64,000 nt of DNA from Holophagales bacterium (GTDB taxonomy: Bacteria > Acidobacteriota > Thermoanaerobaculia > Multivoradales > Multivoraceae), in assembly GCA_009843505.1 (NCBI GenBank), contig VYDI01000040.1:182255-246254 (forward strand). Reading direction: 5' to 3'. The notes below the pieces were generated by a model that was not told the origin of the DNA, did no database searches, and was given only the letters and a program-made list of their open reading frames with translations. Shown here one piece after another: positions 28,941 to 39,102 of this stretch (the stretch's first letter is position 1; the number at the start of each line of letters is the position of its first letter). A program made the position numbers and the translations under genes.

Positions 28941-29744
28941 TCACCGGCCCCGGAACCGCGGCGGCCGCTTCTCGAGGAACGCCTTGCGCCCCTCGACGTA
29001 GTCGTCGGAGCGGAAGCAGGCCTCGACGAGTTGCTTCACCCGGTCCAGGTCGCGGCGCTCCGGGTCCTTCGTGGCCTGCTTGATCGCAAACTTCGCGGCA
29101 CGGAGCGTCAGCGGAGCGTTGGCCGCCATCCTGCCGGCCAGATCACGAACCGTGTCCTCGAGGTCATCGACCGCAGTCACGCGGTCGATCAGCCCCATGT
29201 GGAGCGCCTCGGCGGCGTTGAACCGCCGCGCCGTCAGCAGGATCTCGCTGGTGCGGGACGGCCCGACGAGATCGACCAGCACCTTGATCCCGGCAAAGCC
29301 GTAGCCCACGCCCAGCCGGCCGGCCGGGATCCCGAACAGCGAGTCCTCGGAGGCGATGCGCAGGTCGGCGTTGAGCGCCGTGGCCAGACCGCCGCCGAGG
29401 CAGTAGCCACGGATCATCGCGATCAGCGGCTTCTCCAGCGCGGCGAACGCCCGGCCGGTTTCACGGCCGGCCTGGTCGTAGCGTTCGCGCGCCTCCACCG
29501 TCGTCCGCAACTTCTCGAACTCCGAGATATCGGCGCCCGAGACGAAGGCCCGGTCACCCGCTCCACGCAGCACGACGACCCGCACCGCGTCGTCCTCCTG
29601 GAACCGGCGCAGGACCGCCGCCTGTGCGATCTGCATCTCGAACGAGAGCGCGTTTCGCCGCTCCGGGTTGTTGTAGGTGAGCCAGCCGACGCCGTCCTCG
29701 ATCCTCGCCTTGATCTTCGTTGTCGGCAGTTCGATCGCGTTCAT
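28941..29744 (-). CDS. Enoyl-CoA hydratase/isomerase (crotonase) family protein
   Basis: 267 aa from the ATG at 29744, which overlaps the CaiB stop (ATGA). Crotonase fold binding acyl-CoA; oxyanion-hole strands at GADISEF (about 70-76) and GYCLGGGLA. The position usually occupied by the first catalytic Glu (PE in the FGxPE motif) is Ala (FGIPAGRLG), while the second Glu (TSEILL) is kept. It may therefore be an isomerase, decarboxylase or other crotonase rather than a standard hydratase. Third gene of the DUF4336-CaiB-crotonase operon, implying CoA activation followed by chemistry on the thioester. Confidence 0.85.
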   Translation of the reverse strand: MNAIELPTTKIKARIEDGVGWLTYNNPERRNALSFEMQIAQAAVLRRFQEDDAVRVVVLRGAGDRAFVSGADISEFEKLRTTVEARERYDQAGRETGRAFAALEKPLIAMIRGYCLGGGLATALNADLRIASEDSLFGIPAGRLGVGYGFAGIKVLVDLVGPSRTSEILLTARRFNAAEALHMGLIDRVTAVDDLEDTVRDLAGRMAANAPLTLRAAKFAIKQATKDPERRDLDRVKQLVEACFRSDDYVEGRKAFLEKRPPRFRGR

Positions 29745-30919
29745 GTGACGACCCCCGCGGCTCGCAGAGCCTCGATCTCGGTGTCCTCGAGCCCCGCCTC
29801 GGCGAGGATCTCGTCGCTGTGCTCGCCCAGACCGGGCGCCCGGCTCCGCAGCTCGAAGGGCGTCCGCCGAAGCTGGACGGGCTGGCCCACGAGCCGCACC
29901 GGGCCGAGGTCCGGGTGCTCCAGCGGCACAGCGATGCCAGAGTGCTCGACTTGGGGGTCGGCGAACGTCTGGCCCAGGTCGTAGACCGGGCCGCAGGGCA
30001 GGCCGGCGTCGTTCAGACGCTGGACGATCTCCTCCACCTCGAAGCGCCGGGTCAGATCGGCGACCTCCTCCTCGAGTCGCGCCCGGTTGGCGACGCGGCA
30101 CGCGGAGTCCCTGTACTCCGGTCGCCCGAGCAGTTCCTCGCCGCCCAGGGCCTGGCACATGCCGCTGAAGTGCTTGTCACTCGTAGCGGCAATGTTCACC
30201 CAGCCGTCGGCCGCCGGGAAGGTCCCCATGGGCGCGACCGTCGGGTGGTGGTTGCCCTGCTGACCGGGGACTTCGCCCTCGACGAGGTAGCGCGCGGCCT
30301 GAAAGTCGAGCATGCCGATCATCGCCTCGAGCAGCGAAGTCGTGACCCACTGCCCTTCGCCCGATCGGTCCCGCTCGCGGAGGGCCGCCATGATGCCGAA
30401 GGCGAGGTAGAGGCCGGCCGCCAGGTCCGAGATCGCCGTGCCGACCCTCACCGGGCCCTGACCAGGCAGCCCCGTCACCGACATCAGCCCGCCCAGACCC
30501 TGCGCGATCTGGTCGACGCCGCCGCGCTCCCGGTACGGTCCGGTCTGGCCGAAGCCGGACACGCTGGCGTAGACGATGCGGGGGTTGAACGCCTGCACCG
30601 TCTCGTAGTCGAAGCCGAGCCGGTGCTTCACGTCGGCGCGGTAGTTCTCGACCAGAACGTCCGCGTCGCGGGCCAGGCGCAGCAGCACTTCGCGGCCTTC
30701 GTCCTTCTTCAGATCCAGCGTCAGGCAGCGCTTGTTGCGGTGGAGATTCTGGTAGTCGTGGCCGAGCCGGCGGGAGATGCCGATGTCCTTGCCGGGCGCC
30801 GGCGGGCGTTCGATCCGCACCACGTCGGCGCCCCAGTCCGCGAGTTGCCGCACCGCGGTCGGCCCGGCGCGGGCAATCGTCAGATCGAGGACCCGCAGGT
30901 CGGCCAGCGGAAGTGACAT
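29741..30919 (-). CDS. CaiB/BaiF-family (class III) CoA-transferase
   Basis: 392 aa. Moves CoA between carboxylic acids through an aspartyl-CoA anhydride. Seen: the N-terminal LRVLDL...GPTAVRQLADWGADVVRIE nucleotide-like fold, NKRCLTLDLK near 62-71, ENYR near 91, and the catalytic Asp165 in GTAISDLAAG (Asp169 of formyl-CoA transferase). Length and fold are standard. It starts 9 bases after the DUF4336 stop and overlaps the crotonase start. Substrates are unknown; the pair could activate and process a branched or hydroxy acid. Confidence 0.93.
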   Translation of the reverse strand: MSLPLADLRVLDLTIARAGPTAVRQLADWGADVVRIERPPAPGKDIGISRRLGHDYQNLHRNKRCLTLDLKKDEGREVLLRLARDADVLVENYRADVKHRLGFDYETVQAFNPRIVYASVSGFGQTGPYRERGGVDQIAQGLGGLMSVTGLPGQGPVRVGTAISDLAAGLYLAFGIMAALRERDRSGEGQWVTTSLLEAMIGMLDFQAARYLVEGEVPGQQGNHHPTVAPMGTFPAADGWVNIAATSDKHFSGMCQALGGEELLGRPEYRDSACRVANRARLEEEVADLTRRFEVEEIVQRLNDAGLPCGPVYDLGQTFADPQVEHSGIAVPLEHPDLGPVRLVGQPVQLRRTPFELRSRAPGLGEHSDEILAEAGLEDTEIEALRAAGVVT

Positions 30920-30928
30920 GAGCCGGAG

Positions 30929-31663
30929 TCAGACCTCGGGCACCGCGACATTCACCGACTGCGCATCGGGTGGTCGCTCCAGGTCCCGGAGGAGCCAGGA
31001 GAGCGCTTTCTCGACCTCCCGCTTCGCGCCCTGTTCGACGATCTCCCCGTGGCAGGGAACGAGGCGGTCGAACGGACAACAGAGCACTCGGAGGCAGCTC
31101 GCCGCTGCCGCGGGCCGGTCCCGCACCGCCAGCCGGAGGACTCGGCTCTGCGTCACCCGGCCGTAGCCGCCGGTGAGCCGCAAGTAGGTCATGACAGCCG
31201 GGCCCAGCCGCCGCCTGAGGTTGAAGAGCAGATCCGCCACCAGCAGCGACCCGCTCGGACGGTGGACGAAGACGACCTCCTTGAACGTCGGCATTCCCTC
31301 GATAGGAATCGGTTGAATCTCGTCGCCCCAGGGCGCGGCGACCCCCAACGTACCGGCGAACGTCACGTCCGGGCGCTTCCTTTCGAGTCCCGGCGCCGCG
31401 TGAACCTCCGCTTCCGGGAATCGTTCGACCGCCGCCGGCAGGTGAAGGTGATGGAACAGGTTCGGCGCGACGAGGAACTCCACGGGACCCAGCTCGCCGA
31501 TCTGGGTCGCCCGCGCGTCGTCCATCGGTCCCGGCGAGTGAATCCACAGCCCGCCGGAGGCCAGCCGCACGACGGTCATCCGGCACGGCACCACGAAACC
31601 CAACCCGAACTTCTGGCGATGCTCGGCGCACCAGACGCCGGAGCAGATCTGCTGAAGACCCAT
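30929..31663 (-). CDS. DUF4336 MBL-like protein
   Basis: 244 aa from the ATG at 31663, chosen because TATACT (31671-31676) ends exactly 7 bases before it; a further ATG lies at 31684. The sequence follows the DUF4336 pattern: GVWCAEH start, MTVVRLASGGLWIHSPG, APNLFHHLHLP, VFVHRPSGSLLVADLLFN, and PCHGEIV near the end. These proteins have a beta-lactamase-like fold with a reduced metal site (H-x2-HL rather than H-x-H-x-D-H). No function is established. It leads the CaiB/crotonase operon and may hydrolyse a thioester or lactone there (inference). Confidence 0.8.
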   Translation of the reverse strand: MGLQQICSGVWCAEHRQKFGLGFVVPCRMTVVRLASGGLWIHSPGPMDDARATQIGELGPVEFLVAPNLFHHLHLPAAVERFPEAEVHAAPGLERKRPDVTFAGTLGVAAPWGDEIQPIPIEGMPTFKEVVFVHRPSGSLLVADLLFNLRRRLGPAVMTYLRLTGGYGRVTQSRVLRLAVRDRPAAAASCLRVLCCPFDRLVPCHGEIVEQGAKREVEKALSWLLRDLERPPDAQSVNVAVPEV

Positions 31664-31670
31664 CCGCGCA

Positions 31671-31676
31671 AGTATA
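31671..31676 (-). promoter_or_regulatory. -10 element TATACT for the DUF4336-CaiB-crotonase operon
   Basis: On the minus strand TATACT (5 of 6 to consensus) ends 7 bases before the ATG at 31663. It is divergent from the hemB -10. Confidence 0.6.
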
Positions 31677-31717
31677 GGAGTCATGTGGAACCGGCCTCGC
31701 GGCCAGTGCCATGCGCG

Positions 31718-31723
31718 TAGAAT
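31718..31723 (+). promoter_or_regulatory. -10 element TAGAAT for hemB
   Basis: TAGAAT (5 of 6 to consensus) ends 8 bases before the ATG at 31732. The upstream ATG at 31711 would lie before it, so 31732 is preferred as a leaderless start. Confidence 0.6.
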
Positions 31724-31731
31724 CCTCCGCC

Positions 31732-32715
31732 ATGCAGCCGCTGCCCATCCGCCCCCGGCGCAACCGCCGCTCGGCGGCGATCCGGTCGCTGATCCGGGAA
31801 ACCGACCTCGGACCGGACCGTCTGATCTACCCGCTGTTCGTCATGGAGGGCCGGGACGCGGCCGAGCCCATCGACTCGATGCCCGGGCAGGCGCGGCTGA
31901 GCATCGACCGCCTGGTCGCCGAGAGCCGGGCCGCGCACACGCTCGGCGTGCCCGCCGTCGCGCTGTTCCCGGCCGTGGACGACGAACTGAAGGACCGCAC
32001 CGCCAGCGGCGCCCTGGACCCGGAGGGTCTGGTCCAGCGCGCCGTCCGTGAACTCAAGTCGGCGTTGCCGGACCTGCTCGTCATCACCGACGTGGCGATG
32101 GACCCGTACTCGAGCGACGGCCATGACGGTCTGGTCGAGGACGGCGAGATCGTGAACGACCCGACGCTCGAGATCCTCGCCGCCACCGCGGTCTCCCAGG
32201 CCGACGCCGGCGCCGACGTCATCGCCCCCTCGGACATGATGGACGGCCGGGTGCGGGCGATTCGCACCGCTCTCGACGCCGCCGGCCACGACCAGGTGGG
32301 GATCCTCAGCTACACGTCGAAGTATGCCTCGCACTTCTACGGCCCGTTCCGCGACGCCCTGGACTCGGCGCCCCGCGCCGGCGACAAGAAGACGTACCAG
32401 ATGGACCCGGCGAACGTCCGCGAGGCGGTGCGCGAAGCCCGGCTGGACGTCGAGGAGGGGGCGGACATCGTCATGGTGAAGCCCGCCCTCGCCTACCTCG
32501 ACGTGATCCGCGCCGTCGGCGAGGCAGTCGACCTGCCGGTCGCGGCCTACCAGGTCAGCGGCGAGTACGCGATGATCCAGGCGGTCGCCGCGAACGGCTG
32601 GATGGATGGCGACGCCCTGATGCTCGAGACCCTGACCGCGATCCGCCGTGCAGGCGCCGACATGATCCTGACGTACTTCGCCCGGCACTGCGCCGAAGTC
32701 CTAAGCGCCCAGTGA
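31732..32715 (+). CDS. hemB: Delta-aminolevulinic acid dehydratase (porphobilinogen synthase), Mg-type
   Basis: 327 aa. Condenses two 5-aminolevulinates to porphobilinogen in haem synthesis. Seen: RPRRNR start, Schiff-base Lys in VKPALAYLD and the first Lys in SYTSKYASHFYGPFRDA, and APSDMMDGRV. The metal loop reads DVAMDPYSSDGHDG, with Asp where zinc enzymes carry three Cys, so this is the Mg/K-dependent type. Its stop overlaps the sulfatase GTG (GTGA, 32712-32715). Haem supply fits the cytochromes encoded in this window, but the pairing with a sulfatase has no obvious logic. Confidence 0.95.
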   Translation: MQPLPIRPRRNRRSAAIRSLIRETDLGPDRLIYPLFVMEGRDAAEPIDSMPGQARLSIDRLVAESRAAHTLGVPAVALFPAVDDELKDRTASGALDPEGLVQRAVRELKSALPDLLVITDVAMDPYSSDGHDGLVEDGEIVNDPTLEILAATAVSQADAGADVIAPSDMMDGRVRAIRTALDAAGHDQVGILSYTSKYASHFYGPFRDALDSAPRAGDKKTYQMDPANVREAVREARLDVEEGADIVMVKPALAYLDVIRAVGEAVDLPVAAYQVSGEYAMIQAVAANGWMDGDALMLETLTAIRRAGADMILTYFARHCAEVLSAQ

Positions 32716-34340
32716 AGCATCGCCTGCTCACAGCCTGCCTCGCTGCGCTGGGCGTTGCCGCAACGCTGGGAGCCTGCGCTGCAGAACCGGATGCGCCGGC
32801 ATCCTCGCCGGCGTCCACGGCCGCGGCGGAGCGACCACTGACCGCCGCAACGGAGAGTCCGCCCAACATCGTCTTCTTCCTGGTCGACGACATGGGATGG
32901 CGCGACGTCGGCGTCTTCGGCAGCACGTTCTACGAGACGCCCCACATCGACGCACTCGCCGAGCGGGGCGTGCGCTTCACCAACGCGTATGCGGCGACGC
33001 ACGTCTGTTCGCCCACGCGCGCCTCGCTCCTGACCGGCAAGTACCCGGCAAGACTGCGCCTGACGGACTGGTTGCCGGGCCGAAGGGAGCATGCGTTCGA
33101 GCGACTGCTGGGCGCGGAGAAGCTGGCGGCCTTGCCGCTGGACGAGGTGACGCTCGCCGAAGCGCTCCGGGAACACGGCTACAGCACCGCGATCTTCGGC
33201 AAGTGGCACCTCGGCACGGGCGAAGCAGGCCCGCTCAACCAGGGCTTCGACGTGCAGAAGCCCGACTTTCCCGGCTCGACACCCCGCGGCGGCTACTTCC
33301 CGCCGTACCTGATGGCCGGCCTGGTCGTCGAAGGCGAGGAAGACGAGTACCTCACGGACCGCCTGACCGACTTTGCCGTCGAGTTCATCGAACAAAGCCA
33401 GGATGGCCCCTTCTTCCTCTACCTGTCGCACTTCGCCGTGCACGACCCGATCGAGGGACGGCCGGACCTGGTCCTGGAGTACCGCGAGAGGGCGGCGCGA
33501 ACGGAGCCTCCGGTCGGTCCGGCCTTTCTCCTGGAAGGCGACCCCGACGATCCCGAGCCGCTGTCGCGCGTACAACTGAATGCCCTGCTGGAACAGCCCT
33601 CGCACCAGGAGCACGGGGTGCTGGCCCGCGACACCGTCAAGATCAAACAGCATCAGGACAACGTCGAGTTCGCGGCGATGGTCACCGCCGTCGACGACAG
33701 CCTGGGGCGGGTGCAGAGCACGCTCGATCGGCTGGGGCTGACCGAGGACACGATCGTCGTCTTCTATTCGGACAATGGAGGGATGTCCGCGGCCAACCTC
33801 GGCAATCCCGCGAGGGTGGTACCGCCCGACCTGCTGGACGTCGCGTACTCCACATCGAACCTGCCGCTGCGCGGCGCCAAGGGCTGGCTGTACGAAGGCG
33901 GGATCCGGGTGCCCCTGATCGTGCGCTGGCCGGGTGCGGGCCAGACCGGCGCGGTCCACGACGAGCCGGTCATCAGCCCCGACTTCTATCCCACGCTGCT
34001 TGAGATGGCCGGCCTGCCCGCCAGGCCCGAACAGCACGTCGACGGCGTGAGCTTCGCCGCGGCGGTCAAGGGCGAGGACTTCGAGCGTGGAGCGATCTAC
34101 TGGCACTTCCCCCACTACAGCAATCACGGGATGCAGAGTCCCGGCGGCGCGATCCGGGACGGCGCCTTCAAGCTGCTGGAGTACTTCGAGAACGGCACCG
34201 TGCAGCTCTTCGACCTGGAGAACGACCTGGGCGAGCAGCGCGACCTCGCCGCCGAACAGTCCGCAAAGGCCGCGGAGCTGCGTGACCGGCTCCACGCCTG
34301 GCGTGATTCGGTGTCGGCGGCGATGCCGACGCGCCGGTAG
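32712..34340 (+). CDS. Type I (formylglycine) sulfatase lipoprotein
   Basis: 542 aa. Hydrolyses sulfate esters, probably of glycans, in the periplasm or at the outer membrane. Signal peptide with lipobox LGAC (Cys22), a Pro/Ala/Ser linker (24-50), then the sulfatase fold: DDMGWRD metal residues near 59, the CSPTR modification site with Cys99, GKWHLG near 170, and SDNGG near 357. Cys99 needs conversion to formylglycine by an FGE that is not in this window. The linker is encoded partly by a dispersed hairpin repeat (32789-32816). It overlaps hemB. Confidence 0.93.
   Translation: MKHRLLTACLAALGVAATLGACAAEPDAPASSPASTAAAERPLTAATESPPNIVFFLVDDMGWRDVGVFGSTFYETPHIDALAERGVRFTNAYAATHVCSPTRASLLTGKYPARLRLTDWLPGRREHAFERLLGAEKLAALPLDEVTLAEALREHGYSTAIFGKWHLGTGEAGPLNQGFDVQKPDFPGSTPRGGYFPPYLMAGLVVEGEEDEYLTDRLTDFAVEFIEQSQDGPFFLYLSHFAVHDPIEGRPDLVLEYRERAARTEPPVGPAFLLEGDPDDPEPLSRVQLNALLEQPSHQEHGVLARDTVKIKQHQDNVEFAAMVTAVDDSLGRVQSTLDRLGLTEDTIVVFYSDNGGMSAANLGNPARVVPPDLLDVAYSTSNLPLRGAKGWLYEGGIRVPLIVRWPGAGQTGAVHDEPVISPDFYPTLLEMAGLPARPEQHVDGVSFAAAVKGEDFERGAIYWHFPHYSNHGMQSPGGAIRDGAFKLLEYFENGTVQLFDLENDLGEQRDLAAEQSAKAAELRDRLHAWRDSVSAAMPTRR
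32789..32816. repeat. Dispersed GGGTGC-type repeat inside the sulfatase linker, copy D
   Basis: GGATGC followed by GCCGGCA-TCCT-CGCCGGC and GTCC. The innermost stem pair is mismatched. It encodes the linker residues DAPASSPAS directly after the lipobox. Confidence 0.5.
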
Positions 34341-34361
34341 GCCCCTGCGGGGGGCGCGCCG

Positions 34362-35065
34362 CTAGCGGGCGGCGCGAAACAGAAACAGGTGCTGGGTCGG
34401 CAGGGAGTCGATCCGTTCAACGAGTTCGTAGCCCGCCGGCAACCACTCCTTCATCACCTGCTCGATCGACATCCGGTGGTCCAGCTTGATGTGAGCCGCG
34501 CTGCGGCCCTCCAGGCGGAACTCGACGAGGGCGATGACGCCGTCGGGCGCGAGCGCCTCCCGCATCGCATGGAGCATCGGTTCGGGCTGGGAGAACTCGT
34601 GGTACACGTCGACGATGAGCATCAGGTCGACCTCGCCCTCGGGCAGGTTCGGGTCGTCTTCGGTGCCCAGCACCATGCTGATGTTCGCGATCCCCTCACG
34701 TTCCGCGAGTTCCGATGCGATCCGCAGCATCTGCGGCTGAATGTCGTTGCACAGCACCGTGCCCTCGGGGCCGACCGCCGCCGCCAGGCGGCGTGCGTGG
34801 TAGCCGGAGCCGCAGCCGATGTCGACGACCAGCATCCCCTTCTCGATCGGCAGGGCCGCGATCAGCGCATCGGGGTTCTCCTCTTCTATGCGCGTCGCCC
34901 GCTCAAGCCAGCCGGCGCCGCGGAACGACATGACGTCGGCGATCTTCCGGCCCTTGTAGGTGCCGGGTTCGTCTGGCGTCTGCGCGGAGACGATCGCGTG
35001 GACCGGCGCCGTCACCGCCAGGCCGACGACCGTAGCGACCAGGCGGGCTATCGTCGTCACCGGCG

Positions 35066-35093
<28 letters not shown>
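34362..35093 (-). CDS. Exported class I SAM-dependent methyltransferase
   Basis: 243 aa from the ATG at 35093, preceded by a strong GAGGAGGT 9 bases away; the frame is open further upstream without support. The first 40 residues hold a hydrophobic segment ending near IVSAQ, so the enzyme appears exported or membrane-anchored, which is unusual for a SAM enzyme. SAM motif I is VVDIGCGSGYHARRLA, followed by the acidic strand and VDLMLIVDVYHEF. Its start overlaps the end of the S9 peptidase gene by 28 bases, implying coupled translation. The substrate is unknown. Confidence 0.85.
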
Positions 35094-37135
<2,042 letters not shown>

Positions 37136-37146
37136 GGCCAGGACGC

Positions 37147-37152
37147 ACGCTA
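37147..37152 (-). promoter_or_regulatory. -10 element TAGCGT for the S9 peptidase
   Basis: On the minus strand TAGCGT ends 11 bases before the ATG at 37135, in the 58-base divergent gap. Confidence 0.4.
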
Positions 37153-37179
37153 TCGCACGGATCCGGGACAGGCGGGTGC

Positions 37180-37185
37180 TAGAGT
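37180..37185 (+). promoter_or_regulatory. -10 element TAGAGT for the AMIN protein
   Basis: TAGAGT ends 8 bases before the GTG at 37194. This favours the GTG over the in-frame ATG at 37206. Confidence 0.5.
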
Positions 37186-37193
37186 GCCCTTCG

Positions 37194-38000
37194 GTGCGAC
37201 CCATCATGAGAGTTCCTATCCTCGCTGTCTCGGCGCTCCTGAGTTCGACCGTCGCGGCTCAGCCGAACCAGCTCACGTCGGCCAAGCTGGACGGCGATGT
37301 ACTGCGGCTTGACGTCTCCGCGGATCCGCAGGCCGTGCGTCACTTCCCCTTAGCCAGCCCACCGCGCGTAGTGATCGACCTCTTCGGAATCGACCGGTCC
37401 GCCGCCGAACTGCCGGAACCGCCACAGAGCAGTTCGGCGTTCGAGTTGCGTACCGGCGAGCACGCCGACTTCCTGCGCGTGGTCGTCGACCTGCGGGCGT
37501 CACTGGCGTCCTACCAGGTACGCCAGTCGGAAGGACTCATCGAAGTCGGTCTCGGCTCCGGCACCCTGCCACCATCAGCGACCGGCGTTCTGATCGGGGA
37601 ATCCCCGGTTCCGGGATCACCGTCAGCGCCTCGCCCGGTTGCCGCTCCGGTGGTCGACGTCGCCGTCGAGGCCACGCCAGGCGCACAGCCGGCGGCAACC
37701 TCTCCCGTGTCACCGGCTCCGACCGGCAGCGAACTGCAGAACCTCGACGACCTGACGACGGACGAACTGCTGGCCCTGATCGACGCGGAACTCGCCGCGG
37801 CGGGGCTCGATCAGCAGCAGACCGCGGAAGAGCTGATCGAGCAGGTTGAAGCCGAGCTCGCCGCCCGCCCTGGCAGCCCGACGGTCCCCGAAGAGCCGGC
37901 GGAACCGGAAGAGCGGGCGCCCGCCAGGGAAGGCGACCCCGAAGATCGACCGCCGTTCCGCTTCATTGACGAGGAGCCCGACGACCCGCCCGGGCCGTAG
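37194..38000 (+). CDS. Exported AMIN-domain protein
   Basis: 268 aa from the GTG at 37194 (alternatively the ATG at 37206). Signal peptide to about residue 23 (TVAAQ), then one AMIN beta-domain at about 24-115 (LDGDVLRLDVSADPQAVRHF, PPRVVIDLFG, FLRVVVDLR). AMIN domains target proteins to peptidoglycan, as in PilQ secretins and AmiC amidases. The rest is a Pro/Ala-rich linker, a Glu-rich helix (about 175-225) and an acidic Pro-rich tail, with no catalytic domain. It probably acts as a wall-binding adaptor. Its stop abuts the stop of the convergent membrane-protein gene (38001). Confidence 0.8.
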   Translation: MRPIMRVPILAVSALLSSTVAAQPNQLTSAKLDGDVLRLDVSADPQAVRHFPLASPPRVVIDLFGIDRSAAELPEPPQSSSAFELRTGEHADFLRVVVDLRASLASYQVRQSEGLIEVGLGSGTLPPSATGVLIGESPVPGSPSAPRPVAAPVVDVAVEATPGAQPAATSPVSPAPTGSELQNLDDLTTDELLALIDAELAAAGLDQQQTAEELIEQVEAELAARPGSPTVPEEPAEPEERAPAREGDPEDRPPFRFIDEEPDDPPGP

Positions 38001-38507
38001 TCAGCACCAGAAGCACCAGTGGTAGGGCGGCCGGAAGTAGGTGATCAGCCGGCCGCAGACGATGACGCCGATCCAGCAGGCCAGAGAAACCGCCGCCGCG
38101 GTCCGGGCGCCCACCGGCGCCGGCGCCCCGGCAGCAGCCGCCCGCACGGGCCGGAACGCGAAGCGGTAGAACACGAGGATGTTCAGGCCGGCGATGGCCA
38201 TGAGCGACACCTTGATCTGGAACGCCGGGTTGTAGAGATACTGGTTCGGAGCGCTGACCACGAACAGGAAGCCGGTGCACAGGTTGAGGGCGTAACCGCC
38301 GACGCCCCAGGGCACGAGCCGGTGCAGCGCGTCCATCGGCACGCCCCGGGCAACCCCGAGCAGGCGGAGGTCCCAGAGGCCGATGCAGCCGATCAGCAAC
38401 GAGAGGCCCAGGAAATGGAGAGACTCGACCGTGGGCCAGCCCCAGGACGTGTGCATGAAGCTGTAGATGCCGCTCTTCTGGCCGATCGAGTACAGCAGGT
38501 CTTCCAT
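38001..38507 (-). CDS. DUF6644-like four-TM membrane protein, second of a paralogous pair
   Basis: 168 aa with about four hydrophobic helices. Shared with the upstream paralogue: a His in TM1 (ESLHFLGLSL), the loop DLRLLGVARGVP, NPAFQIKV in TM3, and GRLITY in TM4. The family name is given by pattern recall and is moderately certain; no function is known. The conserved intramembrane His and Arg/Asp loop could bind a cofactor such as haem, but only one His is shared. The C-terminus has a Cys-Phe-Trp-Cys end. It follows its paralogue by 19 bases in an operon. Confidence 0.7.
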   Translation of the reverse strand: MEDLLYSIGQKSGIYSFMHTSWGWPTVESLHFLGLSLLIGCIGLWDLRLLGVARGVPMDALHRLVPWGVGGYALNLCTGFLFVVSAPNQYLYNPAFQIKVSLMAIAGLNILVFYRFAFRPVRAAAAGAPAPVGARTAAAVSLACWIGVIVCGRLITYFRPPYHWCFWC

Positions 38508-38526
38508 CGCCTTGCCCGTTCCCGCC

Positions 38527-39030
38527 TCAGTACAGCAGATGCGAGGCCAACATGACCTTCGCGGTGTAGGCGAGAAAGCGGCCGGAAGTGATGACGGAGA
38601 CCCAGAGCACGAGCGATACCGCCGCCAGCGCCTTCTCCCTCCTGGGCGCCGGCGCCGGATCGTGGCGTGAGTCCCCCAGCACGCCCCGCATCAGCGCCCT
38701 CATGATCCAGAGCGCCGCGACGATCGCCGCCAGCTTGAAGTAGAAGACCGGGTTGGTCAGCGCCTTGGCCGGGTACGCCAGGAGCAGGGCGAGTCCCGAC
38801 AACGTGACCACCACGAGGCTCGCCCACAGCACCGGCAGGTATCGCCGCATGAGCGACCGAGGCACCCCCGGCGCGACGCCCAGGATGCGGAGGTCCGTCA
38901 CCACGTGGATGCCGGCCACGAAGGCCATCCCGATCGAATGGAAGACGAGGCTCGAAAAGAACGCCCCACCCGACTCCCGCATCCAGGTCGACGGGCGTGT
39001 CTCCTCGAGCCAGATCAGAAAGTCGATCAC
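38527..39030 (-). CDS. DUF6644-like four-TM membrane protein, first of a paralogous pair
   Basis: 167 aa starting with GTG. Four hydrophobic helices with the same landmarks as its neighbour: His in TM1 (SLVFHSIGMAF), DLRILGVAPGVP loop, NPVFYFKL, and GRFLAY. Overall identity is low, so this is an old tandem duplication kept as a pair, which suggests a heterodimer. The N-terminus FLIWLEETRPSTWMRES is amphipathic. The start has neither a good Shine-Dalgarno nor a TANNNT; it may be transcribed with the DUF885 gene 72 bases upstream. Confidence 0.7.
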   Translation of the reverse strand: MIDFLIWLEETRPSTWMRESGGAFFSSLVFHSIGMAFVAGIHVVTDLRILGVAPGVPRSLMRRYLPVLWASLVVVTLSGLALLLAYPAKALTNPVFYFKLAAIVAALWIMRALMRGVLGDSRHDPAPAPRREKALAAVSLVLWVSVITSGRFLAYTAKVMLASHLLY

Positions 39031-39102
39031 CCTCGTGACGGCGCTACTGGCGCTTCTCTTCGATCCAGTCGCGGCTCACGTCTTCCGACATCCCGCGGCC
39101 CC

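Noticed and set aside
34341..34375. GC-rich inverted repeats between the sulfatase and methyltransferase genes
   Set aside because: Short stems with no T-run and overlap with the methyltransferase stop region; could be chance at this base composition.
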